Positions 37,739 to 49,593 of a stretch of DNA of 64,000 nt are shown here, one piece after another. The translations under genes were made by a program, and so were the position numbers. Source of the stretch: Pseudisothecium myosuroides (lineage: Eukaryota > Streptophyta > Bryopsida > Hypnales > Lembophyllaceae); the NCBI GenBank assembly GCA_951799445.1, contig OX637292.1, positions 20,401,296-20,465,295 on the forward strand, given 5' to 3'. Position 1 is the first letter of the stretch; each line of letters opens with the position of its first letter. The notes beneath the pieces were generated by a model that saw nothing but the letters and a program-made list of their open reading frames with translations, was not told the DNA's origin and made no database searches.

Positions 37739-38409
37739 AATGTTTGAAAGAAAAAAATATGAATAATAGAAAAATATCAATCTTCAAGTATTATATTATT
37801 ATATATAATTAGAGTAGAGATTGTACATGAATCTACAACAAGTGGATCAATGTGGGTCCATGAATTCTATGAGCAACATTTTTAAAGACAATAATTGAAA
37901 AAAATTAATTTAAAAACCTATTTTGAAACCACAATCACTATTTACCCAAATTGCAGATTCTTTGGGGTTGACGAGTTTGCTAAAATAACCTTCAAGTCAT
38001 AATACATGGTCTTCTAAAGCTTTTGCTAGTGTATAGAGACTATGCTACCTATTCACGGCAAAGAAGATAAATGAAAGTAAAAATTTGTGACCTACTAAGA
38101 GTATTCACATTGTTGCTTGCCACATTGGCCTACAATAGGGTTTGCCTTGGCTTGGCTAAAAGAAAGATTTTAAGTTTATTAATTTTTTTTTCCTAATTCT
38201 CAATTATGAGTGCATCTCTCAGTCCACCTTTTTGAATTTTCTACATCTAAAAATATGTGATGGGAAAATTGCTTAAAAAATAGCCTAGTGCATTGCCAAT
38301 TCTTGGGACATTGTGGCATTACAAGATTTTTTGGAATGTGTTCTTTGTATTGGATTGCCTTAAAAATTGGCTTGCATATACCTAACATGATTTCACATAT
38401 GAAATTTTT
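37739..38409. other. AT-rich gene-free DNA, nothing recognised
   Basis: AT-rich sequence between a family I element and a family I fragment. The small open frames inside show no domain, and no repeat ends or RNA gene were seen. Confidence 0.4.
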
Positions 38410-38697
38410 TTTAATTCAAGGTCTATAGTGCAAAAAAATTAGTAAATGGTGGTTAAAGGCATCTGAAATTCTTGGACACAATAGAAATTTTTTTTTTTTG
38501 ACTTTGAATGCAAATATCTTTCAATCTGTATGGGTAAACCTCATGAAATTTTTACCACATGATTTTATAAAAGTTAAGTACAATATCCTATAGTTACATT
38601 TTCAAAAAATTCATTTTGCAAACTTTTTCGATCAACACATTAGAAGTGACAGTTTTGAGTGGTTTTTGAGCCAGAAAATGCCATGGGACTTTAGAGG
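38410..38697. mobile_element. TTAA-family I element, half copy
   Basis: Only the B arm is present, in the inverted orientation: TGCAAAAAAATTAGTAAATGG ... GACAGTTTTGAGTGG and the end GACTTTAGAGG followed by TTAA at 38698-38701. The other half is absent, so this is a truncated remnant. The left limit is approximate. Confidence 0.55.
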
Positions 38698-38701
38698 TTA
38701 A

Positions 38702-39388
38702 AATTGCCCCAATAAGCAAGAAGTTCATAGTGTTGTATGACAAGGTAAGCATATGGCTAATTGTGAGATTGTTGCAATTTTGGCAAATTCTTGTCTACTC
38801 CTTGCAAACACAAGACAAGTAACTAAAGTTGATTTTGCATATACCTACAATCAACACTTTGAACATTCATAATCTATTCAAATGTTGACCGAAAAACACA
38901 TTCCAAGATAATTTGAAATCCTCTTACAATATCAATCATGCTACAATTGAAATTAAAAAATAAATATTGCTTAGGAACATACTCATTAGACACTTATTTA
39001 GACACTTTTAGGTGTGGTTGCCTTATATCATTGATCTCTACTTAGAGAATTAAGTTGTTGGCATTTTTGTTGGAGCTTAATTCCCTTCACGGGTTAACTT
39101 CGATATTGTTGGCAATTTTTGGGGCTTCTTCAAATAGAGGGCCAAACAAGTATTGCTCGCCAGCACTGGGCAACATAGTCTACACTAAAAATTGTGACAA
39201 ATCTGTCATCAAAACACCCAAGTTCATAGGCTTTAACTACTTATTTGACTAATTGTATATGGAGCACTTTTTGATCCATAAGTAAATGTACAGTTGAAGT
39301 TTATCAATGTTATCACAAACTTGACTAAATGTCCAAGTTTGTGCAAAGCATACCAAAATGAGTTTTCCTTCAAATTCTAGCTTTTTGG
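38702..39388. other. AT-rich gene-free DNA, nothing recognised
   Basis: AT-rich sequence with no recognisable repeat end, RNA gene or coding exon. The short open frames inside show no domain. Confidence 0.4.
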
Positions 39389-40033
39389 CTAGTCTATGGT
39401 AATTGTGGCTTTGACATTTGTACTTAATGAAATACCCACTTGACAAGAATTGATTACTAGAAAAGCAATTTAAGTGTCAAAAGGGTTAACTAAAGGGTCA
39501 AATCTGCACTGTTTTCATTTAATGCTTAAATCCAAAATGACTGAAAAAAAATTTCACTGACCATAACATTTAGTAGCAAGCACTGGGGGTGCTTTGGCTT
39601 AGAGTAGATGGTGTGGGATATTCCACACCCAACAACACTCCATCAACAGCCAAGTAGACAGGTGGAGGATGCAGAGGAAATGCAGTGAGTATGAAGACTA
39701 TTGAGGTGTGGAATATTGGACCACACCATCTCATGTAGAGCAGAAGGCAGTGCCCATGTCTACTACTGAATGTTATGACTCATTGAAAAGTAGGGGAGCA
39801 ATATAGTTACGAACAAGCCTTTTTGCACTGCTAGTTTCCTTGCCATTTCCATAGCTGCAACACTTTCAATCTGACAATATGTAGGTCATGAGCTTAACAT
39901 TGAAAATTTTGCTTCACTAGGGATCACTTAAGATTATGATAATTTTATATAAGAATTTACAACCAATTTATCCAGAATTCAAAGTTTCCACTTGAAGCTG
40001 CATGAAACATGTCGATGCAAATATTTTCTTTGA
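39389..40033. repeat. Dispersed duplication, partner (inverted) at 61755-62550
   Basis: The sequence reads in reverse complement at 61755-62550. Shared words include CACTTGACAAGAATTGATTAC, GCTTGAAATCC-type segments, CCTTTTTGCACTG and ATAAGAATTTACAACCAATTTAT-like stretches. This copy carries its own insertion (39581-39814) and lacks both insertions found in the partner. The nature of the original unit is unknown; no coding capacity was seen. Confidence 0.7.
39581..39814. mobile_element. Insertion of ~234 bp with imperfect hairpin, class unclear
   Basis: This stretch is absent from the partner copy at 61.8-62.5 kb, where TAGCAAG runs straight into CCTTTTTGCACTG. It begins CACTGGGGG and is bordered by AAG on both sides (39578-39580, 39815-39817), and contains an imperfect hairpin around GATGGTGTGG / CCACACCATC. 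The right terminus does not mirror the left, so classification is left open. Confidence 0.45.
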
Positions 40034-41339
40034 TCTTTATTCCGCTTCATTAATGCCAGACAAACTCTTCAATTTTTTAGGCCAAAATACCAATACAAGA
40101 ACTTGAAGCTTCTCCGGCCATCTGAGCAGTTCAGAAGAGGAGAAAACAAAGTGTTAGCTCCATTCCTCATTGTAACTCACTGAAGACCTAGTAAGAATTT
40201 GATGCACTAGTTTATTGTTAAGGTACTGTGCAAAATTTTGCAAATTGAAAAATTTGACAACTATAGTCAAACTTTCCTTATTGCGTGGGAATGGTGGGGA
40301 GTAGTTATTAGATGTATATACATAGAGAAGTTCAAGTGCCAAAGGCTAATTAATTAAACATGCTCATGTTGTTCAGTAATTGTGTTTGATTGGTTGTTAA
40401 GTTAAGAAAATCAATGATGTCTTACATAATTAGTTCCATTGATGGTTTGTATAGTAGACTTTATGCACAAAAAGAGTATGCAAATAAAGAACTACAATTA
40501 GTTATGCAAGTAGGGAATTTGCATTACAAGAGGTTTCACTATAGTAACAACTTTCTAACTAAGCAACCTCATAATCAAAAGATGAAATCCATGAATGAAA
40601 AAAAGAGTACCATTGGGATTCAACTACAATAACCTAGGGTAGGATCAAATTCTGGTTGTAGAATAAAAATGCTAATCGTAGTGGCAATATATAACGTGAT
40701 GACCATTTTTATCTAGAATTTGTTAAAATAACTTGTGGCAATAGATGCTAACTGGGAAATTATTGTAGATAATTAGGTCCAAGATTACCAGCACCTGCAC
40801 AAAATAGTGAAATTAGGTTGCCTTACTTCAAGAAAGTTACTTTACAAGCCATGAAAGTCAACAATTATTTCTACATATATTTTTGTTTGTACACATGGAG
40901 GTTCATGAGTCCCAATTACAACAATAATTTATTCCAAAGTAGTGCATTCTTGTAGGGAAACAATAAATATTCATATAGTGTAGAATGTCGAGAAATTAGT
41001 ATGGGGTAGCCTAATTTCACTATTTTGTGTGGTTATTGATTGGTCGCCATTCAGCTTAAGAGATACTAAGATTGTGTTCTGATTGTGTTCTCCGGTAAAG
41101 AACAAGCCCCAGCCCAAATTAAGGACACTATTTATTGTAACACTTTGCAAAACTGGAATTTCAAAATCCAAATTCTAATCATTCGTAAAATTATATGGAA
41201 GCAGCTACCAATATAAACTCACACTCAAAACATCAAATCCCCAAACATGGAACCCATCTATGCAAATGGAATTCTCTGAGACTCTGTTGGGCGTCAGCTC
41301 GTTCTCAGAAGCACAATAGAAAAACCTAAGAAATTGAAA
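40034..41339. other. AT-rich gene-free DNA
   Basis: No recognisable gene, RNA or repeat. Open frames are short and lack domains. Confidence 0.5.
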
Positions 41340-42148
41340 CCACACAATTTTCTGACCACGGCCGGCTGAGCCGGCTAGCGGACCCTGCCAGCCGTACCAG
41401 GGCAGGCCCTACCTCCCGTCAACCACTCTCGTTCTGCCACGTGTCCTGCTGCCGGCCGAGGCTGTGGAGATGTCACAGGCAAGTAAGTTAGCTTATTACT
41501 TCTGCACAAGGCTGTTCTCCGACATCGATCGCTACTCCACGCAAAGGGTTCAGGGGCCGTTTTGAGGAACCCAGTGAGCGCTACCTCGACTCGCTGAGGC
41601 GGGATCGAGGTGAAGTCACCAGTCGATCTCCTTGGCTTGTACTCCGGAGTATTGTGAAGTTGAAGATCTCTCCGAAATGCACGAGAGCTGCTTGTATTGT
41701 GAGTTGTTGTGGCAGTATATGTTTCCTCGTCTGACGTTACGCATCACGCTCTGGCCATTGGGTTTGCTGCGCCTCCCGCCCTCTCTCTCTCTGTGTCTTG
41801 GTGCTCTTGGTGGTCTGGGAGTTCTGAGTTCGAGTTTCGGTTTTGATGTGCGGAAGTGGTAAGCTTGATCTTGGATACTAATCTGTTGCGATGCTCCGTG
41901 TTGCAGAGACGTGAAGTCATCGAGGGATTATAGCCTGCAAGCTCCGTGCGAACTCTCACCTACAGGTTTGAGTGCATGACTGCACTTTCCACTCTGTCGG
42001 TACGTCGGTATGGTTGGGCTTTGGATGTCTGTCTTGATTGATTCTGGCTGAGAATAGAGTCTGCCTGACATTGCTTCAAGCGAGTTCTGGTCGCTTGTTA
42101 TGTGCCAGAGCTATCTTTTCACCTTGCTGATTCTGGTTGTCTTTCTTA
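41340..42148 (+). promoter_or_regulatory. Orphan GC-rich island, probable promoter plus 5' exon(s)
   Basis: GC-rich block in AT-rich surroundings containing a G-box core CACGTG near 41438, CT-repeats (CTCTCTCTCTC near 41781), a donor-like GTGGTAAGCTT near 41858 and an acceptor-like GTGTTGCAG near 41907. It resembles the start of a plant transcription unit, but no protein family is recognisable in any frame and 4 bp downstream begins a pair of nested transposons. It may be a non-coding RNA, a 5' leader of an undetected gene, or a gene broken by the insertions. The strand is inferred from the splice-like motifs. Confidence 0.35.
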
Positions 42149-42152
42149 TTAA

Positions 42153-44031
42153 CCCCTAAAGGCTCATTGTCCCTTTGGGGGACAAATAAGAATTTCAGGC
42201 AAGTACCTATGGGCTGAATTTTTGTCGTGATTTTTTGAAACTTTTTTTGGAGGTAGAAAAGCTGATTAGCTTTGTGGGAATATAATTTTTTTTGCAATCG
42301 GTGCCCAGGAACAACAATTATGACCAAATAAACTCAAAACAGTTGACGGTGGGCAGTCCGGGTAGAAAAAAAAAGAATCGGAAAATTCTTTTATTTTTAT
42401 TTTTTAATATTTTTGTTCTCATAGATTATATTTTTGTCTATTTGGAAAGCTTTGATTCATTTCATTTGGATTAGTTATGAGAAAGTTATGGACATTCTTG
42501 TTTTTCGGGTAGTTAGAGCATCTTCTTGAAAAAAATAACTTGTAGGATTCATTTTTTAACCCCTAAAGGACCGAGGCCTTTTTTCTGCCAAAAAACACTG
42601 AAAACTGCCATTTCTGTAGCAAAGAGTTAAAAAAAATTTTAATTGTTTTTTTTTCACATCTAACTGTAGGATCTTACACCTAACTAGTATAAAAAAGTGT
42701 GGAAAAAATTTCAGAATTTTTGACCGCATAGATTGCAAGATATCTGTATTTAAAGTGGAAAAAACAAGTTTTTCAGCACATTGCGGGACTGGATTTTTTG
42801 ACTTTGAACATTTTTAACTTAAAATTTTTTCACTACAGAGTTTTGAGCTTTTAATGCTTGTAGTGGAGAATTGAGTTGAGAGTCTAGGAAAAAGAAAATT
42901 CAAAAAAAACTTAATTATCATTCTTAAAAAAATTGTTAAGTAGATGTAGGTACGAGATAGAAGGAAAATCTAAAATATTCATATATTTTAGATGGAATTA
43001 AAATGCACTAATCCTAATGGTGGGATTGTTCTAACAAGTAAATCAGACCATGCAAAAAAAAAAATTTGAAAAATTTGAAAAATTGCATTCAGAAATGAAT
43101 CCTAAAGTTATTTTTTTCAAGAAGATGCTCTAACTGCCCAAAAAACAAGAATGTCCATAACTTCCTCATAACAAAGTCAAATGAAATGAATCAAAGCTTT
43201 CCAGATAGCCAAAAATATAACCTATGAGAAAAAAAATATTAAAAAAAAAAATTCAAATTTTTGTCCATTTTTTTTTTGCTGCCCGAGCTGCCCCTCGTAG
43301 CCTGTTTTGAGCTTATATGGTCATAACTTTTTTTCCTGGGCACCGATTGTGAAAAAAATTATATTCCCTTGAAGTTAATCAATTTTTCTACCTCCAAAAA
43401 AAGTTTCAAAAAATCAGGAGAAAATTTCAGCCCGTAGGTACCTGCCCGAAAACGCATTTGTCCCCCGTAGGGACAATGGTCCTTTAGGGGTTAATGCTAT
43501 TTTTGTAATTTTTCAAAAAAAAAATTCTCATGGTTTAGTTTATTAATTTATTTTCTAGAACAATCTCACCATTGGGATTAGTGTATTTTAATTCCATCTG
43601 AAATATATTAATATTTTAGATTTTCATTCTATCTCGTACCTACTTCTATTTAATAAGTTTTTTAGGAATGATAATTAAGTTTTGTTTTAATATTCTTTTT
43701 TTCCCTAGACTCTCAACTCAATTCTCCACTATAAAGATTTAAAGCTCAAAACTCTGTAGTGCAAAAATTTTAAGTTAAAAATGTTCAAAGTCAAAAAATC
43801 TAACCCCGCAATGTGTTGAAAATTTTATTTTTTCCACTTTAAACGTAAATATCTTGCAATCTGTGCGGTCAAAAAATTTGAAATTTTTTCCATACATTCT
43901 CATACTAGTTAGGTGTAGATCCTCTGGTTAGATGTGCAAAAAAAACATTTTTCAATTTTTTTTAATGTTTGCCATAGAAAGGGCAGTTTTCAGTGTTTTT
44001 TGGTAGAAAAAAGGCCTTGGGCCTTTAGGGG
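42153..44031. mobile_element. TTAA-family I element (outer), interrupted by a second copy
   Basis: The outer element runs 42153-42555 and resumes 43495-44031 (about 944 bp when the insert is disregarded). It is bordered by TTAA at 42149-42152 and 44032-44035, with ends CCCCTAAAGG and ...CCTTTAGGGG. Its two halves match, in reverse complement, the two halves of the copy at 60290. The break lies at TTAA within CATTTTTTAATGC, which in the 60290 copy corresponds to uninterrupted GCATTCAAAAATG (its complement). Confidence 0.8.
42560..43490. mobile_element. TTAA-family I element (inner), nested in inverted orientation
   Basis: A complete 931-bp copy, ends CCCCTAAAGGAC and ...GTCCTTTAGGGG, bordered by TTAA at 42556-42559 and 43491-43494. 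It is inserted into the middle of the outer copy in the opposite orientation, so the locus reads A-B-A'-B'. The left half has CTGCCAAAAAACACTGAAAA near the end; the right half ends in a TGTCCCCCGTAGGGAC-type hairpin. No transposase. Confidence 0.85.
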
Positions 44032-44439
44032 TTAAGGTAGGAGGCTCAGAAATGGAGCATCTAAGGGCTGGTCCACCTTTTCCATGTATTTCCTTGGACG
44101 GGAATATTTTTACCTCATTTTTCAGACATAGAGAAATTGATGAGGAATCTAAGCCAAGTGGTTTTGTATTTTTCTAAGCATTTTTGAGTTACTTATGAAT
44201 TTTCAAATGAGTTGGGTCATAGGTCCCAATTTGTGACCCTAGGTCTTTTATAGATGCTTCACTTGCAATTCTAAATAAAAATGGGGATAGCATAGAGAAT
44301 GATTGGCTCTTGCAATTAATAATACTTTTTTTCTTGATTCATTCAATGACTATAATAGTCAATTTCATAACCAACTCATGTCCATTTCACAACCATTTAT
44401 AGGGTCCATTCTTAATGCCCGCTCTGTTTTACAGCCTCC

Positions 44440-47400
44440 TACCTTAGGGTTTTCTATGTCCATTGTCATGTAGATTTTACATGGTATGACTTAGTGAGTT
44501 TGTGATTAAACTTTACCTGCGTTGTTATGGCCAAGTGATTTGGTTGTAATCCACCACAAAGAACGGGTTGGGGTTATAGATGGGTTACGGTTGCTTTCTT
44601 TGTTGAAGTATGGCACAGTTATAGAGCATCTTGTCTATTACTTGCTCAACGTGGAGACCAACTTTGTTTGAGTTGAGAATCCATTTGGACAAGGAAATGG
44701 TACTTCAGTTATGTAGCTTCACAGTAAGTGTTTTGTGAAACTCATCATGATTTAAATTTGCTGGTTAACCCCTAAAGTACCAAAGTTCCCTTGGGGGACA
44801 CTTGGGATTTCGAGGCAGGCTCGTGTGACCTCAAATTTTGATCTAATTTTTAAAACTTTTTTTGAAGACTGAAAATCACATTATCTTTTTGAAAATATAA
44901 TTTCTTTTTTCAATCGGTGCCTAGGAGCAAAAGTTATGCCACCCGAAGTCTTAAAAGTAGTTCGGCGGGTAAAAAAAATTTTAAAAAATGAATTTTTTAA
45001 TTTTTAATTTTTTTCTGGAAGATTATGTTTTTGTCTACATTTCAAGCTTTGATTGATTCTATTTGGACTAATAATGAGAAAGTTATGGACAATCTTGTTT
45101 TTCAGGCAATTTACTTATCTTCTTCAAAAAACAACTTATAGAATTCTTTTATGAATGCAATTTTCAAATTTTTTTTTGATAGGGTCAAGTTTGTTTGCAA
45201 GAAGAGTCTCAATGTTGGGATAATGATTTTTCAATTCCATCTTAGAGTTATTAACAATTTAGTGTTTTGTTTAATCTCAGACCTACTTCTACTTAACATT
45301 TTTTTTATATGAGAAAATCAAGTTTTGACATTCTGTATTTTTTTTTCAGATTCTCAACTCAATGTTCAACATAAATTTTTTTAACTTTTTGCTGTATAGT
45401 GCAAAAAAATCCACAAATGGTCGTCAAAGTCATTTGAAATTGTAGGCCATAGTTTAAAAGAACTTTTTTTTCAACTTTGAATGCTAATATCTTCCAATCA
45501 ATGTGGTCAATCTTCTTGAAATTTTTACCATATGATCTAAGACAAGTTAAGTACAAGATCCTACAGTTAGATTCTAAAAAAAATGTTTTTTTTGGTTTCT
45601 TGAGTGATTGCAACAGAAATGGCAGTTTTCAATGGCTCCAGAGCTAGAAAATGCCTTGGTATTCTAGGGGTTAAGGTCTTGAATCCGGTGTTTTCTATCT
45701 TTCAAGTACTTGTGAAAAGTTGAAAATGGTACATGTCCTGTTTTGATTTGTAGGCAGTCATTACTTCTTTGTAGCAACATACTTAGATTGTTTGACATGG
45801 TTGTTGGCCATTGGACTCTCTTAGGTAAAGTGCGTGGATGTCTTTGACTTCCATTCTCTTTACTCTGTCCAAGCATTTGTTTGAGGAACTATAGATGGTG
45901 CGTAATATGAGTGTGGTCCATTAAAAAGAGTGTTATGCACAATTTTTACCATTTGTTTGTGACTGTTCTATTTTGTGTAGTTCCATGAATGCGGCAAGGG
46001 AATAAAGTGATGCATCATGTGAACCCTCAACTTGAGGTATTGGTTGCAGTACTTGCATCATTATAAGTCGGTATTTTGAGTCATATGAGCACCTTGTTTT
46101 GTGAGTTGCAGTTGTGGTGTTTGCACATATCTCTTCAGCTGTTGTTATGGAGCCCGCGGCATTAGGTCTTGGTGGTATCTTTTGCAGCTTGTTGATTTCA
46201 GTTGCCTTCATTAATAGGGTATTCCATGTATGTCATTTAGCAAATTGTACATGGTGGTACCTAGTAGTTTGTGCTCCCAAGTTACCTTATCATGGTCAAG
46301 TGATTTAGTTTTAATCATCTACAAACAACAACTTTGCTATCTCTTCAATCATAAAAGGGTTATTGAGCATCATGCTCATGATTGCTTAGCTTCTAGACTG
46401 GCTTTGCTTTGAACAAGAAACCCATTTGAACAAAAGAATGGTACCTTAGTTATGTACTTCTTACTATAGAGGATTCCAACTAGTTTGTGAATGACACATC
46501 TATTGTGCTTGTCTAATGAGACCTTCAACCTGGTGTTTTCTTTCTTCCAAGTATTTATGAAATGTATAGACTAATATATGTGCCGCTTTGTTTTGCAGTT
46601 GGTCACTACCTCTCCGTTGTAGCGTACTTTGACTTTGTTCTACCTAGTGGACTCTCTTAGGGAAGGTGTGTTCATGTTCTTGACTTACACTTTCTTTCTT
46701 TGGCCAAGAACATTTGTTTCAAGAACTGTAGATAGAGTCTTGAAAGGAGTGTGGTGTTGGATCTTTACTATTTCTTTGTGGTGATGGGTTATCGTGCAAA
46801 TGAGGTGCAAATGTGTGAATAAAGTGGTGCATCGTATGAATCCTCGCCTTGAGGTACCAATTGTAGCATTTGTAGCATTTTCGTGAATTTGAAGACTCAG
46901 CTTAAATTAGTTTCAATAAGTTTTGTTAGCTTTAGATGTCTTTCTATCTTTTTCAACTTGTCTATTTGGGTTGGATTTGTAAGGATTCTCTATCAACGTA
47001 TTTGAGTGCATGAGAGTATTCAATTTGTGACTAAAGACAACCAAGTGATTTATAGTTAGCATTGTAATTACACCCTTGGCATCCAAAATTGACGAGATTC
47101 TTAACATGGGCTTGTGATACACTATGGTATAAGCAAAGGAATTGAACATTATACTCTCTATGATTCAATAATCTAATGTATTCATTAATGAGATGTAATA
47201 CAATGATATTATTATAATATTAAGGTATATAATGAATTATGAATGAATATTAATCATGATATTTGATTTTGTTTCATAATTTTATTAGTATTTTTGGATA
47301 ATATCTTCTCATATAGGTCATATTCTATGTTATCACATTTGTATGGAAACTACCTATAATATTTGAGAGTGTGATTGTAACAAGTTGGAGTTAGTTTTTA

Positions 47401-47840
47401 ATTGACTACATTGTGTTTGTAAGTTATTGTTTAATAGGAGAGGATGTGATGTTAGGCAACGGTGTGGGATAATTCTTACTTTTTGCTTGATTATAGGAGG
47501 ATATGAGAGTGTTGTTTTAGTCACTTGTTCATCTTATATATTAGTCCATCTTGGTTTGAGCAAGGAACTCATTTGGACAATCAAACAAGACTTTGGCTAT
47601 GTTGGTTTCACCATTGATGATGCCCATTGGTTCATGAAATACTCCATTATCAAGTTTGATGGTTTTTTTCCTTGAAGTACCTTTGAGAAGGTTAGATGTT
47701 TGTTGTGGGAGTAGTTTTGTATTGCAGGCATTGATTACCCCTCTATTGTTGTGTTTGTTTGCCATTGTTAATACCTATTGGAATTGCTTAGGAAAGGTGC
47801 ACTCATGTACTGGATTTGTAGTTTTGTTTTGAAGTTAAAA
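44440..47840. repeat. Tandem array of ~0.87-kb units
   Basis: Related blocks recur: GGCCAAGTGATTTGGTT (44530 region) and GGTCAAGTGATTTAGTTTTA (46292 region), then GGTGTTTTCTATCTTTC (45690 region) and GGTGTTTTCTTTCTTCC (46535 region), followed in both by GGACTCTCTTAGG and a CTTGAGGTA motif. A third, more diverged part lies at about 47040-47830. Copy 1 is split by a 902-bp TTAA element. No known domain or transposon end was recognised, so the unit may be satellite-like or the decayed body of a repeat gene. Confidence 0.6.
44769..45670. mobile_element. TTAA-family I element inside the tandem array
   Basis: Ends CCCCTAAAGTACC and ...TTCTAGGGG, bordered by TTAA at 44765-44768 and 45671-45674. The orientation is that of the outer 42153 copy. 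The corresponding position in the next array unit (around 46515-46525, TCTAATGAGACCTTC) lacks the element, so it inserted after the array formed. Confidence 0.75.
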
Positions 47841-49593
47841 CACCTCATAGGATGTGGCTTACAAGAATTACAAGCACCTAATTCTCGACTCTAGACCATA
47901 CTCAAGATTTTGTTCAAAAACTTGCAAATGGTTCTTTGAGAAGAATGGTTTGTTCAATAATCTTGCAAAAAATTCTGATTGAAGAGGGGTGAAATAGGCA
48001 ATGTAGAGAGGGGACCATGATATCTTCTACTTCCTTTTATAGATGAAGGTTGCCTTGTTATAAGTGAGGTTTTGCCTTGCTGCATGCAAGTTTTTGAACA
48101 TTACTTGGAATGTCACATGTGGCAATGGTGAGTTTTTTTTGTAACAACATTATAATGATAGTGCTTGTAACAATTCACACAATGGCTAAGCTTTATCATA
48201 TGAAGTATGGAGTGTGACATTGCAAGGTGTCCATTCCTTACATATTTTCCCCGGTTTTGTGATCCATGTTTACAATAGAACTTTCACTCAACTTCTTTGA
48301 AGTTAATATAGTTCTTGGACCTCTTCAAATTTCTAGTCGTCAATCATTTAAATACTTGTTGATTCAAGTAGAATATCCACTTCAATCAGTTTACCAATAG
48401 TTTGAAAAGATCTTGGTAGAGGTATTTTAGAAATTTGTGTTGTAAGTAGTTTGGGGGAGTATCTAAAATTTGTGTTATGATGCCAACTTGTTCCATTGAC
48501 TTTGAAGTATGATGTGATTAATGGATTTTATGAGTTTTATCTTAGATTTCAAATCTTGATTGAGCAATTAATTCATCTATTCATTGAGATTGTGTTTAGA
48601 ATTAGGCTTGAGTCGTTTGGTGCATGAAATATTATTGGATACTATCATGTGAGACTAATCTTTGCTATTGACACTGTTTGAGTCAAATTTTGACTGATTC
48701 AAGTTTTCTTAGAACATGCATAAGTTATATTCTAGTGGTGTATTTCAATGTCTTTAAAATAAAAAGATATATTGAAACTTCGGAAGCTTAGTGAAACTTC
48801 GGACTACTTAGTGAAATTTGTTCTTTTCTTTAAAGATCCATCCTTCATAATCTTAGTCATTCTTGCTTGCACTTAGGATTCACTTTCCATTCTATTGTTA
48901 ATATTTTGAAGCATGTATGAAATTAGAAAGTTGTTCTATAAAATTAGGAATATAGTATTGATTATATGTGTATTGTTGAATTGGATTAGGTTTCCCGAGG
49001 GTTGTAGTTACTTCCACAATGAGAGAGTTGTTGCTTGTAGAGGGTTCCATTTGGCCATAATTTACCTTTCTATTACTAGCATTATTACCTTGTGAAGGTC
49101 TTTGGTTGTTGCCCAAATGATTTGAATGGGATTGTTTTCATCATAGTATTCTTTCATGGAGCTTTTCTATAATTGGATTATCCCTAATTTCAGTCATGTT
49201 TGACTTGCAATTTTGATGTAGTTAGGTTTCATCTAAGTTGTGTTGTTTTATATAACTTGAGTAGTAGAAAATATTTGATTTGGTGAGCAATGATGAGGTG
49301 GATGTGTTGTATGTACTTATTGATTTTGTGATTGGCATTTTCTACTAATTTGCTTGTAATGTACAAAGACCTTTGATTTTGGATTTGGATTTGGGCCATT
49401 TCTTTTATCTTTTAGCATACATCCTAATTTGCTCAATTTTGTTTGTTTGCGTAGTTTGTCATAATTTGATGTTAGAAGGTTGAACTCACATGTTGGAAAC
49501 AATTGTTATTTTAGTTTGAGCACTAATATAAGGTGAATGTGGTAGATTGGTGACAACTTTTGACAAGACTACATATCTGGAGCATTTTAAATT
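47841..49593. other. AT-rich DNA upstream of the kinase-TPR gene
   Basis: No gene, repeat or RNA was recognised. The promoter of the kinase-TPR gene should lie at the right edge, but no convincing TATA box was singled out. Confidence 0.4.
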
